This document shows, in pieces, positions 9,801 to 17,193 of a stretch of DNA of 21,638 bases. A program made the translations under genes and the position numbers. Under the pieces are notes generated by a model, which did no database searches, was not told the DNA's origin, and saw only the letters and a list, made by a program, of their open reading frames with translations. How positions within the stretch are numbered: the first letter of the stretch is position 1; each line of letters starts with the position of its first letter. Source of the DNA: a virus; IMG/VR virus record IMGVR_UViG_3300013132_000297, positions 1 through 21,638 of that record; one strand, 5' to 3'.

Positions 9801-12800
9801 TAAGTTTCTATTTGAGGTTTAGGTTTGTTTGTTAATGGTGCTCCAGTAGTATCTGGCCTAGGAGTATTTTGTTTTTTATACTGTTCTTTTGCCTCATCTG
9901 GACTTTTTGTAACTTCTTTTGATGGATCTGGAAGATCTAGTATTTTACGTAATTGTTTTTCTGTTAGCCCTAGAGCCTTGCCTAAACTTTTTGCTGCGGC
10001 TCCAAGAATATCCAATTGCCCGCCATTATTGTATGCTTTATCCAAAATTTGAGCAAGTAGATTTTTATTAAAATTATCTATAGTTGTTTTTAACTCATTA
10101 AATTTCTTTTGTAGTTTTTCTGCACCTTCTGTTGCTAAAGCTGCAGCGTCAGAAAACTTTGTAGCCTCATCGTTTAATTTATCTATTTCTTCTTGATATG
10201 GCGCTATATCTGCTTGTCGTCTTTCTTCTATAGCACGTTCAGTTAATGTTGCTTGCTGTCTATTTGTTAATTGCTGTAGATCAAGCTGGGCTTGAGCGGC
10301 TCCGCCCATATCTCCCATTGCAAGTTTTTGTTGATAATCAAGACGTTTCTTTTGAATCTCAATATTAATATCTTGATCTTCTGCTTCTTGCTGCAAAGCT
10401 TTTTTACGGGCATCTGCCGCTTCATTAATCTTTTTAATTTCTTCATTTAAATATTTGATTCTATCTCTACGATTAATTTGTGCTTTTACAGACTCTCCCC
10501 TAGAGGCCTGTTCTGCCTTTAGAGTAGCTGCTCTTAAATCATTAAGTTCTTTATATTTGCCTTTAAGGACTCCCTTTTTACTTTCATCAATAATTTTTTG
10601 TTGTTGTTGTACAGCATAATTATAAATTTTATCAATCTCTTCAACATTAAAATTTAATAAATTTCCAGTAAAACCCATATCTAGCAAGCCTTGTTTTTGA
10701 GACAAGCTTTTTACAGTATCTGCTGAGTTCGCTATTTTAAGAATTGCAGCATCTACTGCCGCAAGTTTTGCAAGTAACTCTTCTCCTATAGGGTCAAACT
10801 TTAATTTACTTAAATCTTGCATTAAAGATTTTTGAGCTTTTAATCTTGCTTCCGTTTCATTAAAATATGTTTTATCTTTAATGGCCTTCTTTTCGGCGGC
10901 TTTAACAGAAGAATCTACAGCATTAGTTATGCTTCCCATAGCAGTACTTAATGCATTAACCTGAGCATCTGTATCTTTTACATTTTTTCTTACATAACTA
11001 AATGTTTCTATTGCTGCTTTAGCTGCAGAGCTAGCATCTGTTATCGATTTAAATGATGCATTTCCTAGTGTAGAGGCATATGCATTTGCAGATTTATTTG
11101 AAATTGAAAATGCCATGTAGATCTTTTTGGAAGCTTCTTCTGCAGACATTCCTGCGCTTACAAACATAGCTTTTAATTGAGTTGCAATTCTTGGAAGATC
11201 TTCTTTTTTAGTATTATTGATTAAATCAATTTGGTCTCCCATAGTTGATTTAACTTCTTTACGAAGCTGCTTATATTGAGTTATGGTCATTCTAATTGGA
11301 GAATCAGATAATGTCATTCCCTCATAAATTGCTTTATTACTATCTTGAAACATCTTGTTTGCAGCTATTGTGTCTTTTAAGGTATTGCCAAAATTCTTAA
11401 ACTTTAAACCTAATTTACCTGCAGATTCTGCAGTTAATCCAGAGGCAAGTCTAGTTCTATCTAGACCTTCCTGATATTGTTTCCATTTGCTATATCCAAA
11501 CGCTGCAGCTCCTGCAACAAGCCCTATAGCAACATTTGTTCTTGTTAATACAGATCCTAGTCTTACTAATGAGGTTCTCCAGCCATTTGATGCTGCGGCA
11601 TTTTTTTCAAACCATCCAGAAATTTTTCCGCCAGACCTATTGTCTAAAAATCCTCCGCTGCTAAATATAGACTGTTTTCTTGAAGGTATTGGAGGTTGCA
11701 ACATACCAGTCATCTGCATTAAAGGGGCGCCAGCTAAAGCTTGCTCTATGGTTGGGGCAGAACCAGAGAATAATGGCGGCTGAATGCCAAATCTTTGCTG
11801 AGGAGTAAATCTAGGCCTCATCATTCCTGGCATCATAAACATTGATCCAACTAGTGAACCTGTACTTATTGCTGATCCTGCTGCTCCACCAACTCTACTT
11901 CCTATAGCCTGTCCAGCCATTGGAAGACCCATCATTGCAAGTAATGGTAATATGCCTCCGCCTAAAATTCTATTTTGTACTCCTCTTGCATATCCATATA
12001 CATTTCCGCCCATTCCATATCCTGGAACAATTCCGCCAGAATTCTTTGGAACAAATACCTCTGGCCCATTCTCTCCAACAATGTATGGTGTGCCAGCATT
12101 TACTTGTCCGCCAAATGCTCTGTTTCCACCTAATGGACCAAATACTGTTTCTATTTGTAATCCTTTTTCGTCCGCCCCTACAATTCTAAATTTGCCACCA
12201 AATACTGACTCTTCTTCAGATCTAGCCGCTTCAATTCTTTTTTCTTTTGATTTACCCTTAGTACTCTTAGGTACAAATTTAATATCTGGGAACATTTCAG
12301 ATGTAGGCGTTACTCTTCTATTTCTTACATCTGCTACTATTCTAAAATCGCCAAATTCATCTGCTACGCCTGGGCTGGCGCTCCAAGAAGACCTACGCAT
12401 AATAAATTCTTTACCAATAAGTCCAGAATAATCTCCAGATGCTCTAGCCTTCTGTATATCATCTAATAGCCAAGGTGGAAGAGGCTGAACATCTCTTAAT
12501 CCAGTTAATCTAATTCCTCTATAGAATCTTCCAGTTGTTTTTTTACCCCACGCCTTCATTGCCGCAATTGCCCCTGGAACTTTTAGAACATCGTAGTTTC
12601 CAAGCATGTATTCTTGAGTTACATATCTGCCACGATCTTCTAATGAACCAGTTAGGAAAGCTTCACTATTAGAAGTTCGTCCAGGAATCTTATAGTCTAT
12701 AGATGCGCCTTTACGTCCTACTCTAGTTGGTCTTGGTGGAGCGTATCTGCCTATACTGAGCGGGCCATGTAAAGGATCTTGATTAGATAGACTGTCTCCT

Positions 12801-15800
12801 CCATATACACTTCCCCATCTTGCAGTAATTCTATCTATAATTGATTGAGGTAATCCTTTTACAGATCTTCCTCTAAGATATCCTGGCACCATTCCGCCAC
12901 GATTTGCTGCCATAGGTATTGATCGTGGTATATTTAAGTCTCTTAATCTTGATCTTATACTTCCAGTAACTAAATTGCCAAATTTGTACTCATCAATTGC
13001 TCCAGGAATTCTAGATACTTTAGAGTTAACGTCTAATAATACATCTTCACGTATTTGTCTTATGTCGTTTTCGCCAAATCCTAAGCTTAACAAGAAATGA
13101 GTTAGTCCAGTAAAATGTTCTGGTTGTGGGTTGCTATCTATCCAATCTTTTGATGTTGCTGTTCCTTTTCCAAGCTTCCTATTAAATATTCCGCCAAAAG
13201 TCATTACATTATTTGGTAATATGTCAAATATTCTACCAGCAGAGTTTATGCTGATTCCATTTGCTCTTAACTGATCAATTGTTAACTGCGGTGAAGATCC
13301 TTTAGAAGGAGTAGCTCCAAGGGCATCCATCAGTTTTTTAAATGGATTTGTATATAGATGACCAACAACTTGATCACTTCCAGGAGCGCCTTCTCTTAAT
13401 AGTGGACTTTGTGCCCAGAAAGCTCCCCTTGTTCCAGAAGGATTACGCATTTGTTCATAAACCATTCTTTCTGGGTTAGCTCCACTCAATACTCTAGTTG
13501 ATCTAGATCTAGATCCAGCTTTTCTTGCACCACCAATCAATGCGGATCTAGCTGCAAACAGCATTGATAATATTCCTCCACCACCAAATCTATACTGTAC
13601 TCCTGGAATTTCTCCACCTTGATGCCTATTAATTGGAACAACTACAGCATTACCATCATTGAGAGCCCTCATTCCATCTGGATCTTGTTGAGCTACATCT
13701 CGGCGGATGACAAATTCTCCTGGAGTAAGCATTGCAGGAACTACATCTGCATTTACATTTGGTCCAGGAACTTGATCGCCGTCGTTGTAAAACACTTTGC
13801 CACCCTTATTTAATCTACGAGTAGTTTCAATACTATATGGGCCGCCAAGTGTTCTTGTTCTAGTTGCTCTTCCAACTGCATCCATAACATCTCTGAATAT
13901 TCCTGTACGGAACATTCCACGAGTATTTGGCTTGCCTGCGGCATCTACAACTGGCTGATCAATTAATGGAGCTTTAGTTAAATCGATTGCTCTACCACGA
14001 GATGCAGCATATGCTGTAACTTCAACGCCAAGCATTCTTTCTAACTCAGCATTAGCAGCCATAATTCTACCCAATGCTACCTCTGCGCTTATCTTTCCTG
14101 CACGAAGATCTGCAACAATTGCAGCAGATTGTGTTGCTGCATTTGCAGTTAATCTTTGAGTAATTGGCAATATGTCATCAAACGTATCAATAAATTCTCT
14201 TGATACTTGTCCGCCAAGACCAATTGTTTTCTTTAAAGCTTCAATTTCTTGTTTGCTTTGTACGCCAAGTGTTGCCATTAATGCGGCATATCTTGCATGT
14301 TCTCCTGCTACAATTCCTGTTGAAACACCGCCAATTGATGTAACGCCTTCAACGTCTGGAAGTCTTTCTGACATCAATATTTGTGGAGTACGACCAATTG
14401 TTCTGTTTACTGGAATTGGTTGTAGCGATAGTCCAAATATTGTAGATGGATCATTTGGATTTCTAGGATTAATATGTGCTGCTGCTCTTGACTCTCCGCC
14501 TAACAATGGATGTCCTGGAATTACTAATCTTAGTCCGCCCAAACCTCCGACTGGCATAATAGGAGTTCCAGCAGCTGTAGAAATAACTTGACCCAATCCA
14601 GCAGTAGCACCAGTAGCTTTTGTAGCATTAAGTTGAAGTAATACTAAATCATTATTTAATTTCTCAATTGCTAGTCTTAGTGTATCTGCTGCTTTTGCGT
14701 CGCTATAGAACTCATTTTCAAGCATTTGGCTGGCATTTTTAGCCGCAATAATTTCTGGAGTTAGTAGTTTGAATCCTTCTGCACCTTTAAATAGCGCCTT
14801 AAAGTGTCCAAGGCCTTTTATGATATATCCAAAGAAGTTTGCAAGAACACCAGTAAGCATAATTACTGGACCGACAATTGCTGTAAATGCTCCTCCAAAT
14901 GCTAGAATCTTTTTAATTGGATCTGGTAGCTTTTGTCCAAATTCAATTATTTTGTTTAATACATTTATTAATTTAGTTGCAATATTTAGGAAGTCATCTC
15001 CAACTCCTGCTAAACTTGCTCTAAGTGATTCTGTTGCTCTCTTATATCTTCCCGCCGCTGATTCTGTAACTGCCGCCAACTCTCGATTAGCCACCGACTC
15101 TAGTTCGGAAGCGCTGGCCTTCATTAAATCAAGAACTTGTAAAGTCTGACTTCCTTGACGCCCTAAATTCTCAAATAAAGCATTAAGCCTTGAGTATTGG
15201 AACTTACCAAACAACTGTTCAATTGCTTGCTGCTTTTGCAAAGGATTTAGTCTGTCTAATGCTGCCTGTAAAGCAAACAATGTATCTGTTGTGCTGCCTG
15301 CATTTTTATTAACAATTCCAAGAAGATCTATCCCAAATCCTTGGAACTTCTTTACTGCAACATCGGTTGGGTTAATCAAAGATGCGAGTGCAGACTTTAA
15401 TGCATTTGCTCCTTCTGATGCATTGATACCACCTTCACGCATGGCGGTAAGATAAAGAGCAAGATCTTCTACGTCTCCGCCCAAACCTTTAATAACAGGT
15501 CCAGCTTTTGGAATTGCTTCTACAAGATCGTTTAGAGTAGTTGATGTTTGGTTTTCAACTGCGTTTAAGAAGTTAATAGTTTCTGCAAGTTCTTCTGTAT
15601 TTTGTTTAAATGCTGATTGAATTGCAAGAGTTGCTTTCATGGCCTCTTGACGATCTACTTCTCCAAGTACAGCCAATCGTGTTGTTTCTGAGACTGAAGA
15701 AAGTAGTTCATTTCCAGTTTTACCAGTGGCCGCAATATCAGCAGCTAATGCAATTGTTTCTGAGAAGTTAACGCCCATCGCAGCAGATAATTCTTTTGCT

Positions 15801-16519
15801 GTTGCTGCAACTTCTTTTCTGATTTGCCCAAGCTCTTGTGCAGATGTTCCTGAGATATCTCCATAAACCTTAGTTAAACGAGTTAACTCTTGATCTGCCA
15901 CTTTAAATGCATCTGCCGCCGCCTTACCAAATGCTACAAGTGGTAATGTTAATCCTACCGTTAACTGACGACCTGCCCACTGAGTATTCTTACCCCAGTT
16001 GATAAGTTGAACTCCGCCATCTTGGATAACCTTATTCATTATCTGAAGCTCTTGCCTCAAGATAGCAGACTTATTCTTTGTTAAATCTAAACCTCTTGGA
16101 ATGTGTACGTTATACTGCATCAACCCTTGGGCATTTCTACCTAGGGGTTGAAGTACAGCATTTTGTAATTGTACTTGCTGTTTAGCAAGATCTCTAATTA
16201 ATCCGCCACTTGTTTTTACTTGATCTTGATATACTCTAAAATAGTCTCTGAGTTTTAATCTTCCGCTATCAAGATTACGACCAAACTTTTCAACATCTGA
16301 TGTTAGGCTGACGAAATGTGATGAAAACTGGCCAGTCTTGAGCATAGTCTGGGCAAACATTGCATTAGCTGCATCAATTTGACCAGATAATGCTCTATTT
16401 GAACCAGCAAACTCTTGCTGTAATTTGTGTAGGCTGTTTGTGACTCGTTGCACATCGGCAATGAGACCTGAAAAATCCGAATTTGCAACTATACTAGTTA
16501 CAATTTTTTCGTCAGCCAT
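6857..16519 (-). CDS. Giant multi-domain tail tape measure protein
   Basis: A 3,220-residue protein. Long coiled regions of tape measure proteins set tail length, and the protein leaves the tube before DNA during infection. Residues about 180-520 match the TP901-type tape measure core (GRQLTVGLTLPLVAFGKAAA; LYLTAMREGGINASEGANAL), followed by a hydrophobic segment at about 538-570. Further regions in order: an unassigned region, 945-1285; an ADP-ribosyltransferase-like domain, about 1286-1465; a second hydrophobic Gly/Met-rich stretch, about 1500-1570; a charged coiled coil, about 1985-2150; CHAP, 2405-2565; LysM, 2614-2668; and a metzincin-like protease, 2746-2948. Gly-rich linkers and four GEFV/GPEVFVP-type motifs (G934, G1485, G2336, G3153) separate the blocks. 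The chaperone gene ends 12 nt upstream. The AAGGAG ribosome binding site overlaps the chaperone's end and lies an unusual 15 nt before the ATG. The tape measure assignment is firm, and domain roles are inferred from motifs. Confidence 0.95.
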   Translation of the reverse strand: MADEKIVTSIVANSDFSGLIADVQRVTNSLHKLQQEFAGSNRALSGQIDAANAMFAQTMLKTGQFSSHFVSLTSDVEKFGRNLDSGRLKLRDYFRVYQDQVKTSGGLIRDLAKQQVQLQNAVLQPLGRNAQGLMQYNVHIPRGLDLTKNKSAILRQELQIMNKVIQDGGVQLINWGKNTQWAGRQLTVGLTLPLVAFGKAAADAFKVADQELTRLTKVYGDISGTSAQELGQIRKEVAATAKELSAAMGVNFSETIALAADIAATGKTGNELLSSVSETTRLAVLGEVDRQEAMKATLAIQSAFKQNTEELAETINFLNAVENQTSTTLNDLVEAIPKAGPVIKGLGGDVEDLALYLTAMREGGINASEGANALKSALASLINPTDVAVKKFQGFGIDLLGIVNKNAGSTTDTLFALQAALDRLNPLQKQQAIEQLFGKFQYSRLNALFENLGRQGSQTLQVLDLMKASASELESVANRELAAVTESAAGRYKRATESLRASLAGVGDDFLNIATKLINVLNKIIEFGQKLPDPIKKILAFGGAFTAIVGPVIMLTGVLANFFGYIIKGLGHFKALFKGAEGFKLLTPEIIAAKNASQMLENEFYSDAKAADTLRLAIEKLNNDLVLLQLNATKATGATAGLGQVISTAAGTPIMPVGGLGGLRLVIPGHPLLGGESRAAAHINPRNPNDPSTIFGLSLQPIPVNRTIGRTPQILMSERLPDVEGVTSIGGVSTGIVAGEHARYAALMATLGVQSKQEIEALKKTIGLGGQVSREFIDTFDDILPITQRLTANAATQSAAIVADLRAGKISAEVALGRIMAANAELERMLGVEVTAYAASRGRAIDLTKAPLIDQPVVDAAGKPNTRGMFRTGIFRDVMDAVGRATRTRTLGGPYSIETTRRLNKGGKVFYNDGDQVPGPNVNADVVPAMLTPGEFVIRRDVAQQDPDGMRALNDGNAVVVPINRHQGGEIPGVQYRFGGGGILSMLFAARSALIGGARKAGSRSRSTRVLSGANPERMVYEQMRNPSGTRGAFWAQSPLLREGAPGSDQVVGHLYTNPFKKLMDALGATPSKGSSPQLTIDQLRANGISINSAGRIFDILPNNVMTFGGIFNRKLGKGTATSKDWIDSNPQPEHFTGLTHFLLSLGFGENDIRQIREDVLLDVNSKVSRIPGAIDEYKFGNLVTGSIRSRLRDLNIPRSIPMAANRGGMVPGYLRGRSVKGLPQSIIDRITARWGSVYGGDSLSNQDPLHGPLSIGRYAPPRPTRVGRKGASIDYKIPGRTSNSEAFLTGSLEDRGRYVTQEYMLGNYDVLKVPGAIAAMKAWGKKTTGRFYRGIRLTGLRDVQPLPPWLLDDIQKARASGDYSGLIGKEFIMRRSSWSASPGVADEFGDFRIVADVRNRRVTPTSEMFPDIKFVPKSTKGKSKEKRIEAARSEEESVFGGKFRIVGADEKGLQIETVFGPLGGNRAFGGQVNAGTPYIVGENGPEVFVPKNSGGIVPGYGMGGNVYGYARGVQNRILGGGILPLLAMMGLPMAGQAIGSRVGGAAGSAISTGSLVGSMFMMPGMMRPRFTPQQRFGIQPPLFSGSAPTIEQALAGAPLMQMTGMLQPPIPSRKQSIFSSGGFLDNRSGGKISGWFEKNAAASNGWRTSLVRLGSVLTRTNVAIGLVAGAAAFGYSKWKQYQEGLDRTRLASGLTAESAGKLGLKFKNFGNTLKDTIAANKMFQDSNKAIYEGMTLSDSPIRMTITQYKQLRKEVKSTMGDQIDLINNTKKEDLPRIATQLKAMFVSAGMSAEEASKKIYMAFSISNKSANAYASTLGNASFKSITDASSAAKAAIETFSYVRKNVKDTDAQVNALSTAMGSITNAVDSSVKAAEKKAIKDKTYFNETEARLKAQKSLMQDLSKLKFDPIGEELLAKLAAVDAAILKIANSADTVKSLSQKQGLLDMGFTGNLLNFNVEEIDKIYNYAVQQQQKIIDESKKGVLKGKYKELNDLRAATLKAEQASRGESVKAQINRRDRIKYLNEEIKKINEAADARKKALQQEAEDQDINIEIQKKRLDYQQKLAMGDMGGAAQAQLDLQQLTNRQQATLTERAIEERRQADIAPYQEEIDKLNDEATKFSDAAALATEGAEKLQKKFNELKTTIDNFNKNLLAQILDKAYNNGGQLDILGAAAKSLGKALGLTEKQLRKILDLPDPSKEVTKSPDEAKEQYKKQNTPRPDTTGAPLTNKPKPQIETYNYSAGRDLGFFSENELKKANIERKINTRFIGNGGQRFYLYTFDGMNSQWQYKLDPVQPKYASGGYFRGFSDGTTDGPVSGPGTWTSDSILARLSNGEFVTRSAAVHDAGVNNMHLINQKGSAGILEAAFNIINRKDGGPIQKFDKGGEPKQKGFMGIKFFPGTASSMLDIAKGFLGYSEKSRNNSLYKYLTNIIGANPLTVNNVTRNFEKWCGLFISAIAKISGVKLPYVIGTESAVSSFRRMNRWKSSPQVGDLAFFDFEKLPNRFVEHVGLVESVINNKSVRTIEGNTSETNQSAGGRVARKVRLYGPFNPGGGVYTRGFGRPSYRGEPAGFVKPVKKDEIVSGVKRGYGKKIGATSTSSIASPTGEFSSIREYTAKRGDSLFDIAKANNIGLSKLFKANPTLLSDPKYHKGRTIFKGTKINIPGFKDGGPVGSDKQTRIGLMPPLLKPRGIKNALSFIMNSISKVGMAPFNLEALQNQEQLLGQKGRIVYRKPYTDIGGGLSYHEINTTAEYVKNPNPQTVVLHVSSEKGQFKETIAGVKRATDKLSKATGINFIVKPWGGESPIPESNNRYRHVQVDSKKGIPGNLGGFATPYRVALMPPKTLNRISFGLASGELLTRDIATHELIHVLGANDPKGFFCPICEQAVEGNSWPGYNPDAQYITPKKSTHTFNPFNIMFPSSGMPTARSISISDIEAMRRNVGYYSLKLANGTLVNPMDYDFPRFKFDAWKQTRYANEGRAGMAVNRGGENSYKGSFGGTPSVGRGGSYLIYGNKPDVDDYPRPAIGGGGYRYLDWPDGPLKYFNPIYQNFSKYTNSESLPNIIPVGPQSYLWEGKKYNWNTGRADVTDPIIKWERGKGYVAVPPKLAGGGYVNTFSGYVNPAYTSNMSMPSYYTGAKYVYDDTIAQLHKGEMVVPSAMNPNNPFATDSAGGAVSINNNLTIHAAPGMDTDELVNKVFTRVNQATSLALAKAGRTRSI
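7676..8284 (-). other. Metzincin-type zinc protease domain inside tape measure
   Basis: Residues about 2746-2948 contain HELIHVLGAND (H2867, E2868, H2871, G2874, D2877). This is the extended zinc motif HExxHxxGxxD, with Asp as third ligand as in snapalysins. A Met-turn candidate FNIMFPSSG (M2920) follows 49 residues later, then SISISDIEAMRRNVGYY, which matches the last helix of matrixin-like enzymes. An unusual CPIC pair (C2883, C2886) sits just after the zinc motif and could bind metal or form a disulfide. The substrate is unknown. Confidence 0.8.
8516..8680 (-). other. LysM peptidoglycan-binding domain inside tape measure
   Basis: Residues 2614-2668 match a single LysM: the entry strand YTAKRGDSLFDIAKANNI (G2621, D2622), LSKLFKANP in the second helix and the closing GTKINIPGF. 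LysM binds GlcNAc-containing polymers such as peptidoglycan. Its place about 50 residues after the CHAP domain suggests that it holds the hydrolase on the wall. Confidence 0.85.
8825..9307 (-). other. CHAP peptidoglycan hydrolase domain inside tape measure
   Basis: Residues about 2405-2565 show the CHAP arrangement. The nucleophile is in FEKWCGLFISAIAKISG (C2452). The PQVGDLAFFDF strand follows, then the histidine in VEHVGLVES (H2510) and an acidic or amide residue in TIEGNTS (E2527, N2529). CHAP enzymes cut peptidoglycan as amidases or endopeptidases. In a tape measure such a domain plausibly opens the cell wall locally as DNA is delivered. Confidence 0.85.
12125..12664 (-). other. ADP-ribosyltransferase-like domain inside tape measure
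   Basis: Residues about 1286-1465 of the tape measure carry the three landmarks of R-S-E ADP-ribosyltransferases in the right order and spacing. The NAD-contacting arginine is in RFYRGIRL (R1334). The S-x-S segment RRSSWSASPGVADEF (S1378, S1380, S1382) is the counterpart of the usual STS strand before a helix. The ExE site is in SEEESVFGGKFRIVG (E1435, E1437), followed by the typical K/R-F-R-V strand. Known enzymes of this class move ADP-ribose from NAD to a protein. Here the target is unknown. The closest functional analogy is virion-delivered phage ADP-ribosyltransferases such as T4 Alt, but no homology is claimed. The fold could have lost activity. Confidence 0.7.
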
Positions 16520-16531
16520 TTATATTACTTA

Positions 16532-17193
16532 TTACTCCTTAGAGTATCCAAGTCCCATTCCGATTCCGAATCCTTGTTCTGCAGCCATTGAGCCTTGAAG
16601 CGAAACGACATCATCTGTTGTTGCTTCTATTCCCATAGCCCTGAGTCGGATATCCTCAAAGGTTGGACCTTTTGCTTCTTCTTGTTCATCTCTTAGGTCG
16701 ACCCCTTGTAGAGATGCCAAGAATATTTTATCTTGTCTCTCCCTCTCTTGCATCGATTCTACTGTTTGCAAAAGCTCTGGCATTGAGAGACTTTCTTCTA
16801 GATCCTCGTATGATCTCCAAGCACCTAAAAGAAATACTTTACCAAGTAAAGCGGCTAAATCTAGTTCTGACCAGCCAGAACCGCTGCCGCTACTAGGTTT
16901 GGGTCATCAAGTTTGATGCCGCCACATACTTCAAGAATTCTGTTAATTGTTGGAACATCTAGAGCTTCCTCTAGCTTATCCTTATCTTTTACAAGATCTG
17001 GAAGTTGTGTCTCCAAAGCAATTGCACAAGCATCAATAAGTACGCTTAGTGATTGATCTTCTGTTGTAGCCTCTGAGGCCTTATTCATTGCTGCCATAAA
17101 TTTACGCAGCTGTTTAATTGATAGTGGCTTCAACTGAACTGTTGAGCCGTTTTGTAGTTTAACTTCTTCTACGTCGTATACTGTAGTAGCCAA
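16532..17193 (-). CDS. Tail assembly chaperone, frameshifted long form (GT-like)
   Basis: This is the -1 frameshift product of the tail assembly chaperone, a counterpart of lambda gpGT. Translation begins at TTG 17193 and shifts at the heptamer 16903-16897, where base 897 is read twice. It continues from CCT (897-895) to the stop at 16532, giving 99 + 121 = 220 residues. The second frame starts with the flexible linker PSSGSGSGW and then SELDLAALLGKVFLLGAWRS, and ends in an acidic, helical tail finishing GIGMGLGYSKE. The -1 frame has a TGA (906-904) just upstream of the heptamer, so it opens exactly where ribosomes would enter. An internal ATG at 16783 has no ribosome binding site, so the T part is probably made only by frameshifting. 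In other phages the long form links the tape measure protein to tail tube subunits. Confidence 0.85.
16850..16891 (-). promoter_or_regulatory. Putative frameshift-stimulating RNA structure
   Basis: Five bases after the heptamer, AGCGGC (16891-16886) can pair with GCCGCT (16855-16850). Inside this loop, GTTCTG (16881-16876) pairs with CAGAAC (16869-16864) around a six-base loop, with possible GU extensions on both sides. A 5-nt spacer to the outer stem is ideal for pausing a ribosome on the slippery site. An alternative CTAGT/ACTAG pairing (16896-16892 with 16865-16861) is also possible. The structure is read by eye and not folded. Confidence 0.5.
16861..17193 (-). CDS. Tail assembly chaperone, short form (G-like)
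   Basis: A 110-residue protein when started at TTG 17193 (LATTVYDVEEVKLQNGSTVQ), and 120 residues if started at ATG 17223. The TTG is preferred because AAAGGAGG lies five bases upstream. The ATG has no ribosome binding site and is embedded in the -10 element TATAATG, so it would precede the transcript. The protein has an N-terminal beta stretch (EEVKLQNGSTVQLKPLSIKQ) and then helices (RKFMAAMNKASEA; DKDKLEEALDVPTINRILEV), like other small chaperones encoded between major tail and tape measure genes. It ends at TAG 16863-16861 when no frameshift occurs. By analogy with lambda, the short form is made in large excess and coats the tape measure during tail assembly, and it is absent from virions. 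Confidence 0.85.
   Translation of the reverse strand: MATTVYDVEEVKLQNGSTVQLKPLSIKQLRKFMAAMNKASEATTEDQSLSVLIDACAIALETQLPDLVKDKDKLEEALDVPTINRILEVCGGIKLDDPNLVAAAVLAGQN
16897..16903 (-). promoter_or_regulatory. Programmed -1 frameshift slippery heptamer
   Basis: The zero frame reads GAC CCA AAC, giving C CCA AAC, a perfect X XXY YYZ heptamer in the correct phase. After a -1 slip both tRNAs can re-pair on CCC AAA. The -1 frame is blocked by TGA immediately upstream and open for 121 codons downstream. Confidence 0.9.

Noticed and set aside
11952-12431. Plus-strand open frame of 159 codons
   Set aside because: It lies entirely antisense to the tape measure gene, is rich in Pro/Phe/Leu as expected from reversed Gly/Lys/Glu-rich coding DNA, and no ribosome binding site supports it. 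The other plus-strand frames are similar shadows.
14780-14910. Hydrophobic stretch of the tape measure (residues about 538-570) as evidence of a separate membrane protein or holin
   Set aside because: It is continuous with the tape measure frame, and such segments are common in tape measure proteins that insert into the host membrane.
16532-16783. Separate 83-residue gene starting at ATG 16783
   Set aside because: It has no ribosome binding site and is the tail of the -1 frame that opens at the slippery heptamer, so it is described as part of the frameshifted chaperone.
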